A program made the position numbers and the translations under genes. A DNA stretch of 64,000 nt from Saccharibacillus nicotianae. Its GTDB lineage: Bacteria; Bacillota; Bacilli; Paenibacillales; Paenibacillaceae. The notes below the pieces were generated by a model. The model was not told the DNA's origin. It ran no database searches and saw only the letters and a list, made by a program, of their open reading frames with translations. The DNA is taken from positions 1,922,001-1,986,000 of the forward strand of contig NZ_JBHUGF010000010.1 in NCBI RefSeq assembly GCF_042681745.1, given 5' to 3'. This document shows positions 7,454 to 15,478 of the stretch, in pieces (positions within the stretch are counted from its first letter, which is position 1; each line of letters starts with the position of its first letter).

Positions 7454-9754
7454 ATGCCAAAAGTACTCAGTAGCAATATCGGTTATCCGCGTCTTGGTGA
7501 ACAACGCGAATGGAAAAAAGCACTAGAATCGTTCTGGAGTAACAAATCTTCGGAAGCTGACTTTTTACAAACGATGAAAGAATTGCGCCTTGCTCATTTA
7601 AGCAAGCAAAGTAAAGCTGGGATTGATCTAATTCCTGTAGGCGACTTTTCTTATTATGATCATGTCTTGGATACGGCGGTTACTTTTGGATTAGTACCTG
7701 AACGCTTTGGTTATACAGGTGGCGAAGTATCATTACAACAATACTTTGCTATTGCTCGTGGAACAGACAACGCCACCGCAGGCGAAATGACCAAATGGTT
7801 CAATACCAACTACCATTACATCGTACCTGAACTGGGTGGAATTACACCGCAATTAACTGAAAATCGTCCATTGCGATTATATTTAGAAGCCAAAACAGAA
7901 TTAGGTATTGAAACTAAGCCGGTATTGATCGGCCCTTATACCTTCCTCAAACTATCTAAAGGCTATGAAGCTTCTGAATTCAAGCAGTGGTTGGATCAGT
8001 TAGCTCCATTATATGTAGAGATATTACAAGGATTGAACAAAGCAGGTGTACGCTGGGTTCAAATCGATGAGCCTTCACTTGCTCTGGAAGTATCTGCTGA
8101 AGAATGGCAATGGGTGCAAGAGATTTATACTCAATTCAATCAAGCGACTCCTGATGTGAATCTGCTCGTACAGACTTATTTTGAAGGTGTAGATGACTTC
8201 GGTAAATTAATCGATCTACCTGTGCAAGGTATCGGCTTAGATTTTGTACATGGATTGGAGCAAAATCTTAACAATCTAGATGACTGGGGCTTCCCGGAAG
8301 ATAAAATTTTAGGCGTAGGTCTAGTAGATGGACGTAATATCTGGCGCTCCAAATTAGAAGATAAAATTCAATTAATTCAAAATATCTCTCAAACGGTACC
8401 TGCGGATCGCTTACTGATTCAGCCATCTTGCAGTCTGCAACATGTGCCTGTGACGACCAATAGTGAAACTTCTCTTGATCCGATTATCAAAGACGCTTTA
8501 GCGTTTGCCGATCAGAAATTAGAAGAACTGGCGTTATTAACGAAAGCGGCAAATATTGGTGCTCCTGCTGTGCAAGAAGCGTTAGACCGTAGTCGTGAAG
8601 CAGTCGAACGCATTGCTAGTTCGTCATGGCGCGCTCCGCAAGAAGAACATGTACAACAAAATGAAGGTTCTGCTACACGTAATGTTCCTTTTGCACAGCG
8701 TCAGGTAATTCATGCAGACAAATGGAAATTGCCATTATTACCTACGACTACGATCGGTAGCTTTCCACAAACCGTAGAAGTACGTCGTGCTCGTCAGTTA
8801 TGGCGCAAAGGTGAATTATCGCCAGCAGATTATAACCGTTTTATCGAAGAACAGATTCAAGACTGGATTTCGATTCAAGAAGAATTGAATTTGGATGTAT
8901 TGGTACATGGTGAATTTGAACGTACTGATATGGTTGAGTTTTTCGGAGAGCAGTTAGATGGATTTACATTTACACGCTTTGGCTGGGTTCAATCATATGG
9001 TTCTCGTTGCGTTAAGCCACCTGTAATCTACGGTAATGTTCATTTTGTGAAGCCAATGACGGTGACAGAAACCAAATATGCTCAATCTTTAACAAGCAAA
9101 CCTGTTAAAGGCATGCTAACAGGCCCGGTGACGATCTTGAACTGGTCTTTTGTACGGGACGATATTCCACGTAGCAAAGTGTCTTATCAGATTGCACGCG
9201 CGATCTCGGACGAAATTCTGGCACTTGAAGCCGCAGGTATTGAAATGATTCAGGTCGATGAGCCTGCGTTACGTGAAGGATTACCTCTCAAACGTAACAA
9301 ATGGCAAGAATATCTGGATTGGGCAGTAGGTTCATTCCGTTTATCGACAGCCGCTGTGCAAGAAACGACTCAAATTCATACTCACATGTGCTATTCGGAA
9401 TTCCATGACATTATTGATGCGATTAAAGATATGGATGCAGATGTTATCTCGATTGAAACGTCACGTAGTCATGGTGAATTGATTTCGTCTTTTGAAGTAC
9501 ATGGTTATGATAAAGGTATTGGTCTGGGTGTCTATGATATCCATAGTCCGCGTGTTCCTGCGAAAGAAGAAATGGTACAGTTGATCGAACGTGCTCTACG
9601 TGTACTGGATCCCAAATTGTTCTGGATCAACCCAGACTGCGGATTGAAAACACGCGCTCATCCTGAAACAGTCGCTGCTCTCAAATTAATGGTAGAAGCC
9701 GCAGACGATATCCGTCATAAATTAGGGCAAGAAGTAAGCGCAAGTAAGCTTTAA
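7454..9754 (+). CDS. metE: Cobalamin-independent methionine synthase MetE
   Basis: 5-methyltetrahydropteroyltriglutamate-homocysteine methyltransferase, the last step of methionine synthesis, cytosolic and zinc-dependent. At 766 residues it is full length. The N-terminal domain starts SSNIGYPRLGEQREWKKALE, and the C-terminal domain carries the zinc ligands His644, Cys646, Glu668 and Cys729. These map exactly three residues beyond the E. coli ligands 641, 643, 665 and 726. The frame is open to 7412, but ATG 7454 follows AGGGGGAA and the protein from there starts as the family does. It is monocistronic. Upstream is a nested dyad rather than the SAM or T-box riboswitch common for metE in this phylum. 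Confidence 0.97.
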   Translation: MPKVLSSNIGYPRLGEQREWKKALESFWSNKSSEADFLQTMKELRLAHLSKQSKAGIDLIPVGDFSYYDHVLDTAVTFGLVPERFGYTGGEVSLQQYFAIARGTDNATAGEMTKWFNTNYHYIVPELGGITPQLTENRPLRLYLEAKTELGIETKPVLIGPYTFLKLSKGYEASEFKQWLDQLAPLYVEILQGLNKAGVRWVQIDEPSLALEVSAEEWQWVQEIYTQFNQATPDVNLLVQTYFEGVDDFGKLIDLPVQGIGLDFVHGLEQNLNNLDDWGFPEDKILGVGLVDGRNIWRSKLEDKIQLIQNISQTVPADRLLIQPSCSLQHVPVTTNSETSLDPIIKDALAFADQKLEELALLTKAANIGAPAVQEALDRSREAVERIASSSWRAPQEEHVQQNEGSATRNVPFAQRQVIHADKWKLPLLPTTTIGSFPQTVEVRRARQLWRKGELSPADYNRFIEEQIQDWISIQEELNLDVLVHGEFERTDMVEFFGEQLDGFTFTRFGWVQSYGSRCVKPPVIYGNVHFVKPMTVTETKYAQSLTSKPVKGMLTGPVTILNWSFVRDDIPRSKVSYQIARAISDEILALEAAGIEMIQVDEPALREGLPLKRNKWQEYLDWAVGSFRLSTAAVQETTQIHTHMCYSEFHDIIDAIKDMDADVISIETSRSHGELISSFEVHGYDKGIGLGVYDIHSPRVPAKEEMVQLIERALRVLDPKLFWINPDCGLKTRAHPETVAALKLMVEAADDIRHKLGQEVSASKL

Positions 9755-9868
9755 TTGCCCAAAAGGTCTATGTAATCATAAAGATGGCTCAACAAAATAA
9801 ATACATTACATCATAAAATGATTGCTGATCTTCAACCAAATGTCTAATAAGCTAATAGATTCACAAAT

Positions 9869-9927
9869 AAAAGCCTTTCATGATTAGAGCATATTCCGAC
9901 AGATGCTCTTGATCGTGAAAGGCTTTT
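9869..9927. terminator. Bidirectional terminator between metE and the NIPSNAP gene
   Basis: A long hairpin AAAAGCCTTTCA..AGAGCAT / ATGCTCT..TGAAAGGCTTTT with an interior mismatch (TGATT/GATCG). T-runs on both strands serve the two convergent genes. Confidence 0.88.
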
Positions 9928-9945
9928 GACTTGTAAGTAGATTAT

Positions 9946-10251
9946 TTATTCAAAAACAGGACGCATAAAGCTACGTTCATAACTAATAATACATTTGTTC
10001 TGATTGGCAAATTCAAACGCTTGCTGACACTCTTCATCCACCGTCATGTTATAACGATACTTTTCATAATCAGCAAGACTTGGAAAAGAAAATAAAGCAT
10101 AAGCAATATTATTTGCACCTTCATGTGGAAGAAAATAACCATGATGGGTGCCGCCTAATTTGTTCACTAACGGTATCCACATTTTGGCGTATTGCTCAAA
10201 TTCTTTGACTTGATAAGGATCGATCACATATTTGAGATAGCATGTAATCAT
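9946..10251 (-). CDS. NIPSNAP family protein
   Basis: A 101-residue dimeric alpha/beta-barrel-type protein of the NIPSNAP/Dabb-like superfamily. It begins MITCYLKYVIDPYQVKEFEQYAKMW and has the family's GG.HHGYFLPHEG segment. Biochemical role unknown; relatives include small monooxygenase-like and stress proteins. GGAGGAAAGCT precedes the ATG. It lies 15 bases after the nitroreductase gene on the same strand, so both are likely transcribed from the Fur-box promoter at about 10840. Iron-limited expression is therefore inferred, with a possible role in haem or flavin-related redox chemistry that is not proven. Confidence 0.88.
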   Translation of the reverse strand: MITCYLKYVIDPYQVKEFEQYAKMWIPLVNKLGGTHHGYFLPHEGANNIAYALFSFPSLADYEKYRYNMTVDEECQQAFEFANQNKCIISYERSFMRPVFE

Positions 10252-10266
10252 AGCTTTCCTCCTGTG

Positions 10267-10821
10267 TTATTCAGTAATCCAGACTGTTTTTTCAGCAAAA
10301 GGAGTACGTTTGCTTTGTTGATCATTATTTTCAGGTACACCGATATAGATAAAGCCCAACATTTTACCTTTTGCGCTTAGATCAAATGCTTTGCCCATCA
10401 ATTCATGATAACAAGGTTCGCCACTTCTCCATACTGCGCCTAGCCCTAACTCATGAATTTCAAGCAACATATTTTGAATCGCTGCAAAGACAGCACCATA
10501 TTCTTCAAGTTCAATAATTTTGGAGTTATCTACAGGTTCTACAGCTACAGCAATAATTAGAGGTGCACGCTCTACCTTTTTGCGTGCAGAAGATAGACTT
10601 TCTTCAGTCACTTCACCATTGCCTGCTACACTAGCTAATGCTTCTGCTAACTTATTACGTCCATTACCTTCTAACACGAAAAATTTCCACGGTTCTGTCA
10701 ACCGATGATTTGGTGCCCAAATTCCTGCTTCCAAAATACGCTCAATACTTTCACGCGGAATAGCATCCTGTTTCACTTTACCGATCGAACGACGATTACG
10801 AATACTTTCTGAAATACTCAT
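10267..10821 (-). CDS. Nitroreductase-family FMN oxidoreductase
   Basis: A 184-residue NAD(P)H-dependent flavoprotein of the short nitroreductase class. The FMN-binding N-terminus IRNRRSIGKVK is at residues 7-17, followed by ILEAGIWAPNHRLTEPWKFFVL. The GLGAVWRSGE segment (about 126-135) and a C-terminal LGFIYIGVPE match YdjA/YdgI-like enzymes. It probably reduces quinones, nitro compounds or flavin. AGGAGG lies 7 bases before the ATG. A near-consensus Fur box sits 19 bases upstream, so iron-dependent repression is likely and a ferric- or flavin-reductase role is conceivable. It is cotranscribed with the NIPSNAP gene. Confidence 0.9.
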   Translation of the reverse strand: MSISESIRNRRSIGKVKQDAIPRESIERILEAGIWAPNHRLTEPWKFFVLEGNGRNKLAEALASVAGNGEVTEESLSSARKKVERAPLIIAVAVEPVDNSKIIELEEYGAVFAAIQNMLLEIHELGLGAVWRSGEPCYHELMGKAFDLSAKGKMLGFIYIGVPENNDQQSKRTPFAEKTVWITE

Positions 10822-10839
10822 ATCTAAATTCCTCCTATG

Positions 10840-10854
10840 TGATAATCATTCTCA
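10840..10854. promoter_or_regulatory. Fur box upstream of nitroreductase-NIPSNAP
   Basis: TGATAATCATTCTCA matches the 7-1-7 Fur consensus TGATAATNATTATCA except at one position. It lies just upstream of the RBS, downstream of a TACAAT -10-like hexamer on the minus strand. Confidence 0.7.
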
Positions 10855-10942
10855 GTCTCTTGTTTATTGTACACGAAGTGGAAAGAAATCTCTAATTTTG
10901 GTATTAAGTTTGCCTAGATGTAAGATATACCTCTATTCATAA

Positions 10943-10977
10943 GAAAAAAGATACCTCTTATAACAAAAAGTATCTTC
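10943..10977 (-). terminator. Terminator on the minus strand
   Basis: AAGATAC pairs with GTATCTT across a 15-base loop, followed by T6 on the minus strand. It would end transcripts coming from the DIP1984 gene through the structured stretch at 11124-11214. Confidence 0.6.
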
Positions 10978-11123
10978 TTAATAAACAATAAGAATCTTGA
11001 TAACTATGTAAAAATTAAATTCACTTTACAAATCCCCGAACCCGCCCTCGTCTATATCTATAATCAGCATGTGGTAGTAACAATAATAGGTGAGTTGTAC
11101 TCATGTAACAATACAAGGCTAAT

Positions 11124-11214
11124 TTATCATTTGAAGGACTCGAACCTTCAGAAATTGCCCCTCATTTCTACCCAGCGGTCCAACTTAAACCAGTTGGCGG
11201 TTTGTATGCTCGCC
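11124..11214 (-). ncRNA. Structured, tRNA-like RNA stretch (candidate)
   Basis: On the minus strand four short hairpins follow one another: GGCG/CGCC (11196-11214), CCAACT/AGTTGG (11180-11197), AGAAAT/ATTTCT (11150-11169) and TGAAGG/CCTTCA (11132-11150). The last closes the 7-base loop TTCGAGT, an ordinary tRNA T-arm. The preceding 6-bp stem has the place and shape of a type II variable arm. No matching 7-bp acceptor stem and no proper 7-base anticodon loop can be found, so it is not a functional tRNA as read. It may be a decayed tRNA or a tRNA-mimicking RNA in the 3' UTR of the DIP1984 gene. Between 10980 and 11120 I see nothing else. Confidence 0.4.
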
Positions 11215-11260
11215 TTATAGATAATAGATTACCAACTTGTAAGTGTGTACTGTATAATCT

Positions 11261-11719
11261 TTAATCAACCAAGTCTGTTTTCCAGTTCAGTTCTTGAATA
11301 CGGGTATCCAGTTCACGATATGTTTTTGCCAGATGATCCATCTCTTCTTGCAACGTTCCTATATTTACCGTTGCTAAAAAACGGACTTCTGATTTCGTAT
11401 AACGATCTTGCTTAATACTTGCTGTATGCATCAGCTCATTTAGTATATTTCGGCGCAGTCCAAGAGTATCGCGATCTGCTAAAGCATCTGCTAATGTCGT
11501 TTCATTTTCAAAAATAACTTGTGAGTTGGTTCGATTAATCCGTTTGATTAGTACATTCAATTCGGTCAATAGATGTCCCATTTCTTTCAACAATTCATTA
11601 GGACGCTCAGGCGGCTTTTCACCTTCTTGTACTTTGGCACTTCGGCTCAGACGTACTTTCATCTGTTCTATTCTTTTTTGTACATCAGATCGTACTATTA
11701 ATGCTTCTGCTAATTTCAT
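11261..11719 (-). CDS. DIP1984 family protein (septicolysin-like)
   Basis: A 152-residue soluble, mostly helical protein beginning MKLAEALIVRSDVQKRIEQMKVRL, with FENETTLADALADRDTL in the middle and a C-terminal TRIQELNWKTDL. This is the pattern of the DIP1984 family, which some databases call septicolysin although no toxin activity is established. The helices are rich in charged heptads, so a coiled-coil bundle is likely. GGAGG lies 8 bases before the ATG. It is divergent from the CYTH gene. Its transcript would continue through the tRNA-like structured stretch before meeting a terminator at about 10960. Confidence 0.85.
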   Translation of the reverse strand: MKLAEALIVRSDVQKRIEQMKVRLSRSAKVQEGEKPPERPNELLKEMGHLLTELNVLIKRINRTNSQVIFENETTLADALADRDTLGLRRNILNELMHTASIKQDRYTKSEVRFLATVNIGTLQEEMDHLAKTYRELDTRIQELNWKTDLVD

Positions 11720-11854
11720 TTTTTACACCTCCATTACCTATTTCTTCATTATTCCGTAAATGTCCCTATCATTATAGGTATAACCAATCACTGTATAAAT
11801 AAACCTTGTGTAATATGCTAAAATAAAGAAAATGGTCATTCAGGAGGAATTACG

Positions 11855-12340
11855 ATGGGTAAAGAAATCGAAAAAAAATACGTATTACATAGTTATCCAG
11901 AAGATTTGGATATTGTAGAGACACAAGAAATTCACCAAACCTATCTAGCTACTAGCGAATCAGAGACATTACGTGTACGCAAATTAGTGATTGATGGTCA
12001 AGAGCAATTCACGATGACACACAAAGCTGGAAAAGATCTGGTGCGCGAAGAAACAGAATTTGATATTGGTGCGGGTATTTATGAACAATTAATAGGTAAG
12101 TTAGATGTTATTCCATTAATAAAAACACGTAAAAAAGTAAAGTGGAATCATTATCAATTTGACCTTGATATTTATCATAATACAGTACAACCTGATCTAA
12201 TCACGATCGAGATTGAATTTGCAGAAGAGGCAGATGTACAACATTTTCAAAAACCGGATTGGTTCGGTGAAGATGTGACCGGTGAAAGCCAATATGTAAA
12301 TAGCGTACTGTGGGAAGATATTCAGTCAGCCGCTAAATAA
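11855..12340 (+). CDS. CYTH domain protein (triphosphate tunnel metalloenzyme)
   Basis: A 161-residue cytosolic protein with the diagnostic ExExK motif at Glu4, Glu6 and Lys8. Alternating charged beta-strands follow (ETLRVRKLV, FTMTHKAGKDLVREETEFDI, IKTRKKVKW, LITIEIEFAEE) and build the eight-stranded tunnel. Family members hydrolyse inorganic triphosphate, ThTP or related substrates with Mg2+/Mn2+. The short length and the QYVNSVLW tail match the bacterial YjbK-like single-domain type. AGGAGG lies 8 bases before the ATG. It is monocistronic, ended by a strong bidirectional terminator. Confidence 0.92.
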   Translation: MGKEIEKKYVLHSYPEDLDIVETQEIHQTYLATSESETLRVRKLVIDGQEQFTMTHKAGKDLVREETEFDIGAGIYEQLIGKLDVIPLIKTRKKVKWNHYQFDLDIYHNTVQPDLITIEIEFAEEADVQHFQKPDWFGEDVTGESQYVNSVLWEDIQSAAK

Positions 12341-12406
12341 AATGTAGACAATATCCCTCATTCTATAACGTATTCTAATATTGTAAAAAGCGATTGATGA
12401 TTTAAA

Positions 12407-12453
12407 AATAGCGTAGTATCTCGGATATAATGAGCTTGAGATGCTACGCTATT
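12407..12453. terminator. Bidirectional terminator
   Basis: AAATAGCGTAG/CTACGCTATTT with ATCTC/GAGAT inside and one mismatched pair. It separates the convergent CYTH gene from the 133-aa hypothetical gene. Confidence 0.85.
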
Positions 12454-12460
12454 TGGCTTA

Positions 12461-12862
12461 CTATTGTTCTTCTTTGAATAGCAAAGTTAGACGATTCCAT
12501 TCTTGCTCAAATGCTTCTTGTTCTACAAAAGGACATTCACCTGAAAAATACCAATCTGTCAGTAAAAAGATCAATTCATACATACCTTGATAATATGCTT
12601 CAGGATAAGGATTTTTAGCGCGGAAATTTTCATGTGATGACCAATCTTTAACAAAATTCGTAAAAAACCAGAATCCACTTGCTATATGCCGTTCTAATGG
12701 CGCAGTAGGCTCTAATTGTTGGATATATTTTACCATCCATTCTAATACTTTTACCAAATGAGCATGATCCCAATTCAATTCTACTCGTAAGCGCAATATA
12801 AAGCTTTCTTTTTCTCCTTCTAATTCATGTAATAGTTGTTGGGCAATATTCTCTTTATTCAT
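12461..12862 (-). CDS. Conserved hypothetical protein (133 aa)
   Basis: A soluble, helical, aromatic-rich protein I do not recognise. There are two helical segments with many Trp/Phe/Tyr (SGFWFFTNFVKDW, YYQGMYELIFLLTDWYF) and no signal peptide. AAGGAGGG lies 7 bases before the ATG. The ATG overlaps the stop codon of the upstream DUF2809-like gene (TAATG), so the two are translationally coupled. No function is suggested. Confidence 0.75.
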   Translation of the reverse strand: MNKENIAQQLLHELEGEKESFILRLRVELNWDHAHLVKVLEWMVKYIQQLEPTAPLERHIASGFWFFTNFVKDWSSHENFRAKNPYPEAYYQGMYELIFLLTDWYFSGECPFVEQEAFEQEWNRLTLLFKEEQ

Positions 12863-13122
12863 TATCTAACCCTCCTTGATTTCAATATTGTATTATCTAA
12901 TCCTACAGCGATCAGTATACCCACTGTATAACGAAGCAGATCAATCCACAAAAAGCCTTTACCTAAAACCAATCCACCAATCATAGTATAGCGAATTTCA
13001 TTGATCCATATTGCTTGATATAGCTGACTACACTCTATCAGATAACAACATAACAAACTGAAGATTACTGCAAATAACAGACTTTTATGTACCCATATAA
13101 TACGTACTCCTATATAAATCAT
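12862..13122 (-). CDS. DUF2809-like membrane protein, probably 5'-disrupted
   Basis: The 86-residue frame has three hydrophobic helices and a GLVLGKGFLWIDLLRYTVGI C-terminus typical of DUF2809 proteins, which are usually about 120-130 residues. Translating upstream in the same frame gives TLPDILSDHAGDALWAI joined to MIYIGV. This looks like the conserved N-terminal region, but it has no ATG/GTG/TTG start before the stop near 13237. In the +1 frame an ATG at 13220 begins MKSLLLYFFGMITIRIR, a plausible first helix. A one-base indel around 13150-13180 would join the two. It may be a pseudogene, a sequencing error, or a short protein starting at 13122. It is coupled to the next gene by TAATG. Confidence 0.55.
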   Translation of the reverse strand: MIYIGVRIIWVHKSLLFAVIFSLLCCYLIECSQLYQAIWINEIRYTMIGGLVLGKGFLWIDLLRYTVGILIAVGLDNTILKSRRVR

Positions 13123-13202
13123 TATCGCCCATAATGCATCTCCTGCATGATCGGATAAAATATCAGGTAACGTATACGTATGGTAATCATACCGAAAAAA
13201 TA

Positions 13203-13250
13203 AAGTAAAAGCGACTTCATAAGGATTATCAGACCCTTAGAAGTCGCTTC
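13203..13250 (-). terminator. Terminator after the MFS sugar porter gene
   Basis: A perfect 10-bp stem AAGCGACTTC / GAAGTCGCTT followed by a T-rich tract on the minus strand. The 3' arm overlaps the candidate upstream start of the DUF2809-like gene at 13220. Confidence 0.8.
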
Positions 13251-13300
13251 TATATTTGTATAGTGATCTATGCAATGATTTACTATTAATCTGTAATTTT

Positions 13301-14719
13301 TTACTTGGCTGGTGCAGGTTTCACTTTAGCTTTTTTAGGTTTCTTTTTACCATAATTGCGGAACTTCTCTTCCAGTTCTTCTAATGTAAAGCCTTTGGTT
13401 TCTGGTAAATACTTTTGTACAAATGCAATCGCCAGTACTCCCAAAGCTGCGAACAAATAGAATGTTGCAGATAGTCCGATACCGGACATCAATACAGGGA
13501 ATGTTAAACCAACTAAAAAGTTAACAATCCATAAGCAGAATACCGTAACACCCATTCCGAATCCACGTAATTGTAACGGGAAAATTTCAGATAACATCAA
13601 CCAGGTTACCGGAGAGATTGCGCCTTGTTGGAAAGCAAGGAAGGTAACAGTTAACGATAAGATGACATAAGGCAAAGCTGGTGAACCTTCCAATACTGCT
13701 GAGAAAATCGCAATCAACAATAACACGCAGGTTGTACCGATCAGACCTGTTCTAAGCATCGGACGACGACCTACTTTACCTAGCAACCACATACCCAAAA
13801 ATGTTGCAGCTACAGAGATAACACCATTCGCAATATTACTGATCAAAGCTGCTTTGGTTTCAAAACCTGAATCTTTGAGAATCTCAGTACCATAGTAAAT
13901 AATTGAATTGACACCGGTAATCTGTTGAACAACTGCGATACCTAATCCAATAAACATTAGACGACGTATCCAGGGTACAGCAAGGTCTTTAAAGCCTGCT
14001 TTTTCTGTACTTTCTTCTGCATCAAAGGAAGCTTTAATTTCTTCGACTTCGATTTTTGCTTGTTCTTCTGTACGAATTTTGCGAAGTGCTTTTAATGCAC
14101 GTTCATTTTTACCTTTGGCGACTAACCAGCGTGGACTTTCAGGAACACGTAACATTCCGAAAAATAAGAAAATTGCTGGAATCGAAGCAATTGCTAACAT
14201 GTAACGCCATACATGGGTATTGTCGCCCATTGTTATCCCTAAAATTGCATTAAAGATAAAAGCAAGTAATTGTCCACTAACAATCATCAGCTCATTACGT
14301 GTAACGATACCACCACGTTTGTTAGCAGGAGACATTTCTGCTAGATAAGACGGTACAGTTACTGAAGCACCACCTACAGCAAGCCCTAATAAGAAGCGGC
14401 AAATAACCATAACAGTAACGTTAGGAGCCAGTGTCGAACCAACTGTAGCGACAAAAAACAAAACCGCTAAATAGATAATATTTTGCTTACGTCCCAAATA
14501 ATCTGAAAGTCGTCCGCCTGCGATAGCTCCGAATGCTGCGCCAAATAGCAAAATACTGGCTACTAAGCCTTCTGTAAACGAGTTCAGCCCGAGTGCCGCT
14601 GACATAAATGGCAAAGCTCCATTGATAACCCCTGTATCATAACCAAACAGCAATCCACCCAATGTAGATATCAAAATAATTTTGCGTAAAAATGCTTTTT
14701 GACTGACTCCCTTATCCAT
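13301..14719 (-). CDS. MFS sugar:H+ symporter (IolT/CsbC-like)
   Basis: A 472-residue, 12-TM member of the sugar porter family, importing a hexose, pentose or inositol with protons. Signatures seen in order: GGLLFGYDTGVINGAL at the N-terminus, GGRLSDYLGRK in loop 2-3, PESPRWL before the central loop, QQITGVNSIIYYG in TM7, GRRP after TM8 and PETKG after TM12. The TM7 segment and length fit B. subtilis IolT/CsbC/YwtG types, but the sugar is not deducible. ATG 14725 lies too close to the GGGAGAG RBS, so ATG 14719 with a 6-base spacing is chosen. The 284 bases upstream contain no gene and no confident promoter. Confidence 0.93.
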   Translation of the reverse strand: MDKGVSQKAFLRKIILISTLGGLLFGYDTGVINGALPFMSAALGLNSFTEGLVASILLFGAAFGAIAGGRLSDYLGRKQNIIYLAVLFFVATVGSTLAPNVTVMVICRFLLGLAVGGASVTVPSYLAEMSPANKRGGIVTRNELMIVSGQLLAFIFNAILGITMGDNTHVWRYMLAIASIPAIFLFFGMLRVPESPRWLVAKGKNERALKALRKIRTEEQAKIEVEEIKASFDAEESTEKAGFKDLAVPWIRRLMFIGLGIAVVQQITGVNSIIYYGTEILKDSGFETKAALISNIANGVISVAATFLGMWLLGKVGRRPMLRTGLIGTTCVLLLIAIFSAVLEGSPALPYVILSLTVTFLAFQQGAISPVTWLMLSEIFPLQLRGFGMGVTVFCLWIVNFLVGLTFPVLMSGIGLSATFYLFAALGVLAIAFVQKYLPETKGFTLEELEEKFRNYGKKKPKKAKVKPAPAK

Positions 14720-15003
14720 TATCATCTCTCCCTATTCATTCCTAAAACGTCATTGCCCTTGGTTCTTTCTATGTACTTGCAAATGTTGAGTTCATCGTTT
14801 GACATATTTCCTTATCAAGAAAAGTGCCATTTGGATTGAATCAAGCAATGACTGACGTACTTTAGTTTCAGAAAAAACGCATCTATTTTCAGCCTGTAAT
14901 CAATATACCCAAATGCATACATATTGAATAACAGTATCGAATGAAAAGAATGACATATTAAGAGAGTTGAATAATAGGATATTATTTTTTTTGATTTAAA
15001 ATA

Positions 15004-15333
15004 TTATGTAAGTTCAATATATTCGCTAACACTTGATTCTAATAATCCGATTAATTCTTCATCCATAAATCCATAGTCGTCTGGGATATTCAAACAAATG
15101 ACTTGTTTGCCTATTAGTTCTTCATTGAATTTAGATTGAATTTTGCTTCTATGCTTTTTCTCCATCACAAAAATCATATCTGCCCAACCGATATGACCTG
15201 CGGTTACTTTGATACGTGCGTTCTCTTCGGTTCCTGCCGAGCGTACTTGATATCCTTCAAGATGTTCAAATATTTTTTCAGCGGTTAAGCTACGCCATTG
15301 ATTACGACTGCAAATAAATAGTAATTTACTCAT
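15004..15333 (-). CDS. Low-molecular-weight protein tyrosine phosphatase-like protein
   Basis: A 109-residue single-domain protein. The N-terminal LLFICSRNQWRSLTAE contains the C-x5-R-S phosphate loop (Cys8 to Arg14). DDYGFMD near residue 90 supplies the conserved acidic pair, and ICLNIPDD precedes it. It is shorter than canonical LMW-PTPs (about 150 residues) and belongs to the short form often annotated as protein tyrosine phosphatase. Substrate unknown. The RBS AAGGGG lies 9 bases before the ATG. It stands alone between the odhB terminator and the sugar porter. Confidence 0.88.
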   Translation of the reverse strand: MSKLLFICSRNQWRSLTAEKIFEHLEGYQVRSAGTEENARIKVTAGHIGWADMIFVMEKKHRSKIQSKFNEELIGKQVICLNIPDDYGFMDEELIGLLESSVSEYIELT

Positions 15334-15431
15334 TTTTCGTTACCCCTTCATATTGAGAAGAATAATAAATCCTTCGTATAGTAGATCTCCCAAATAACCC
15401 TATTATACAGAAGAGATCACAAATAAAATAT

Positions 15432-15470
15432 AAAAAAGGAACTTCCAAAGATCTGGAAGTTCCTTTTTTG
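15432..15470 (-). terminator. Terminator of the odhAB operon
   Basis: A perfect stem AAAAAAGGAACTTCCA / TGGAAGTTCCTTTTTT with a 6-base loop, just beyond the odhB stop. Confidence 0.92.
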
Positions 15471-15478
15471 ATAATAAA

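Noticed and set aside
11124..11214. Functional tRNA gene
   Set aside because: Good T-arm, but no acceptor stem and no 7-base anticodon loop in register.
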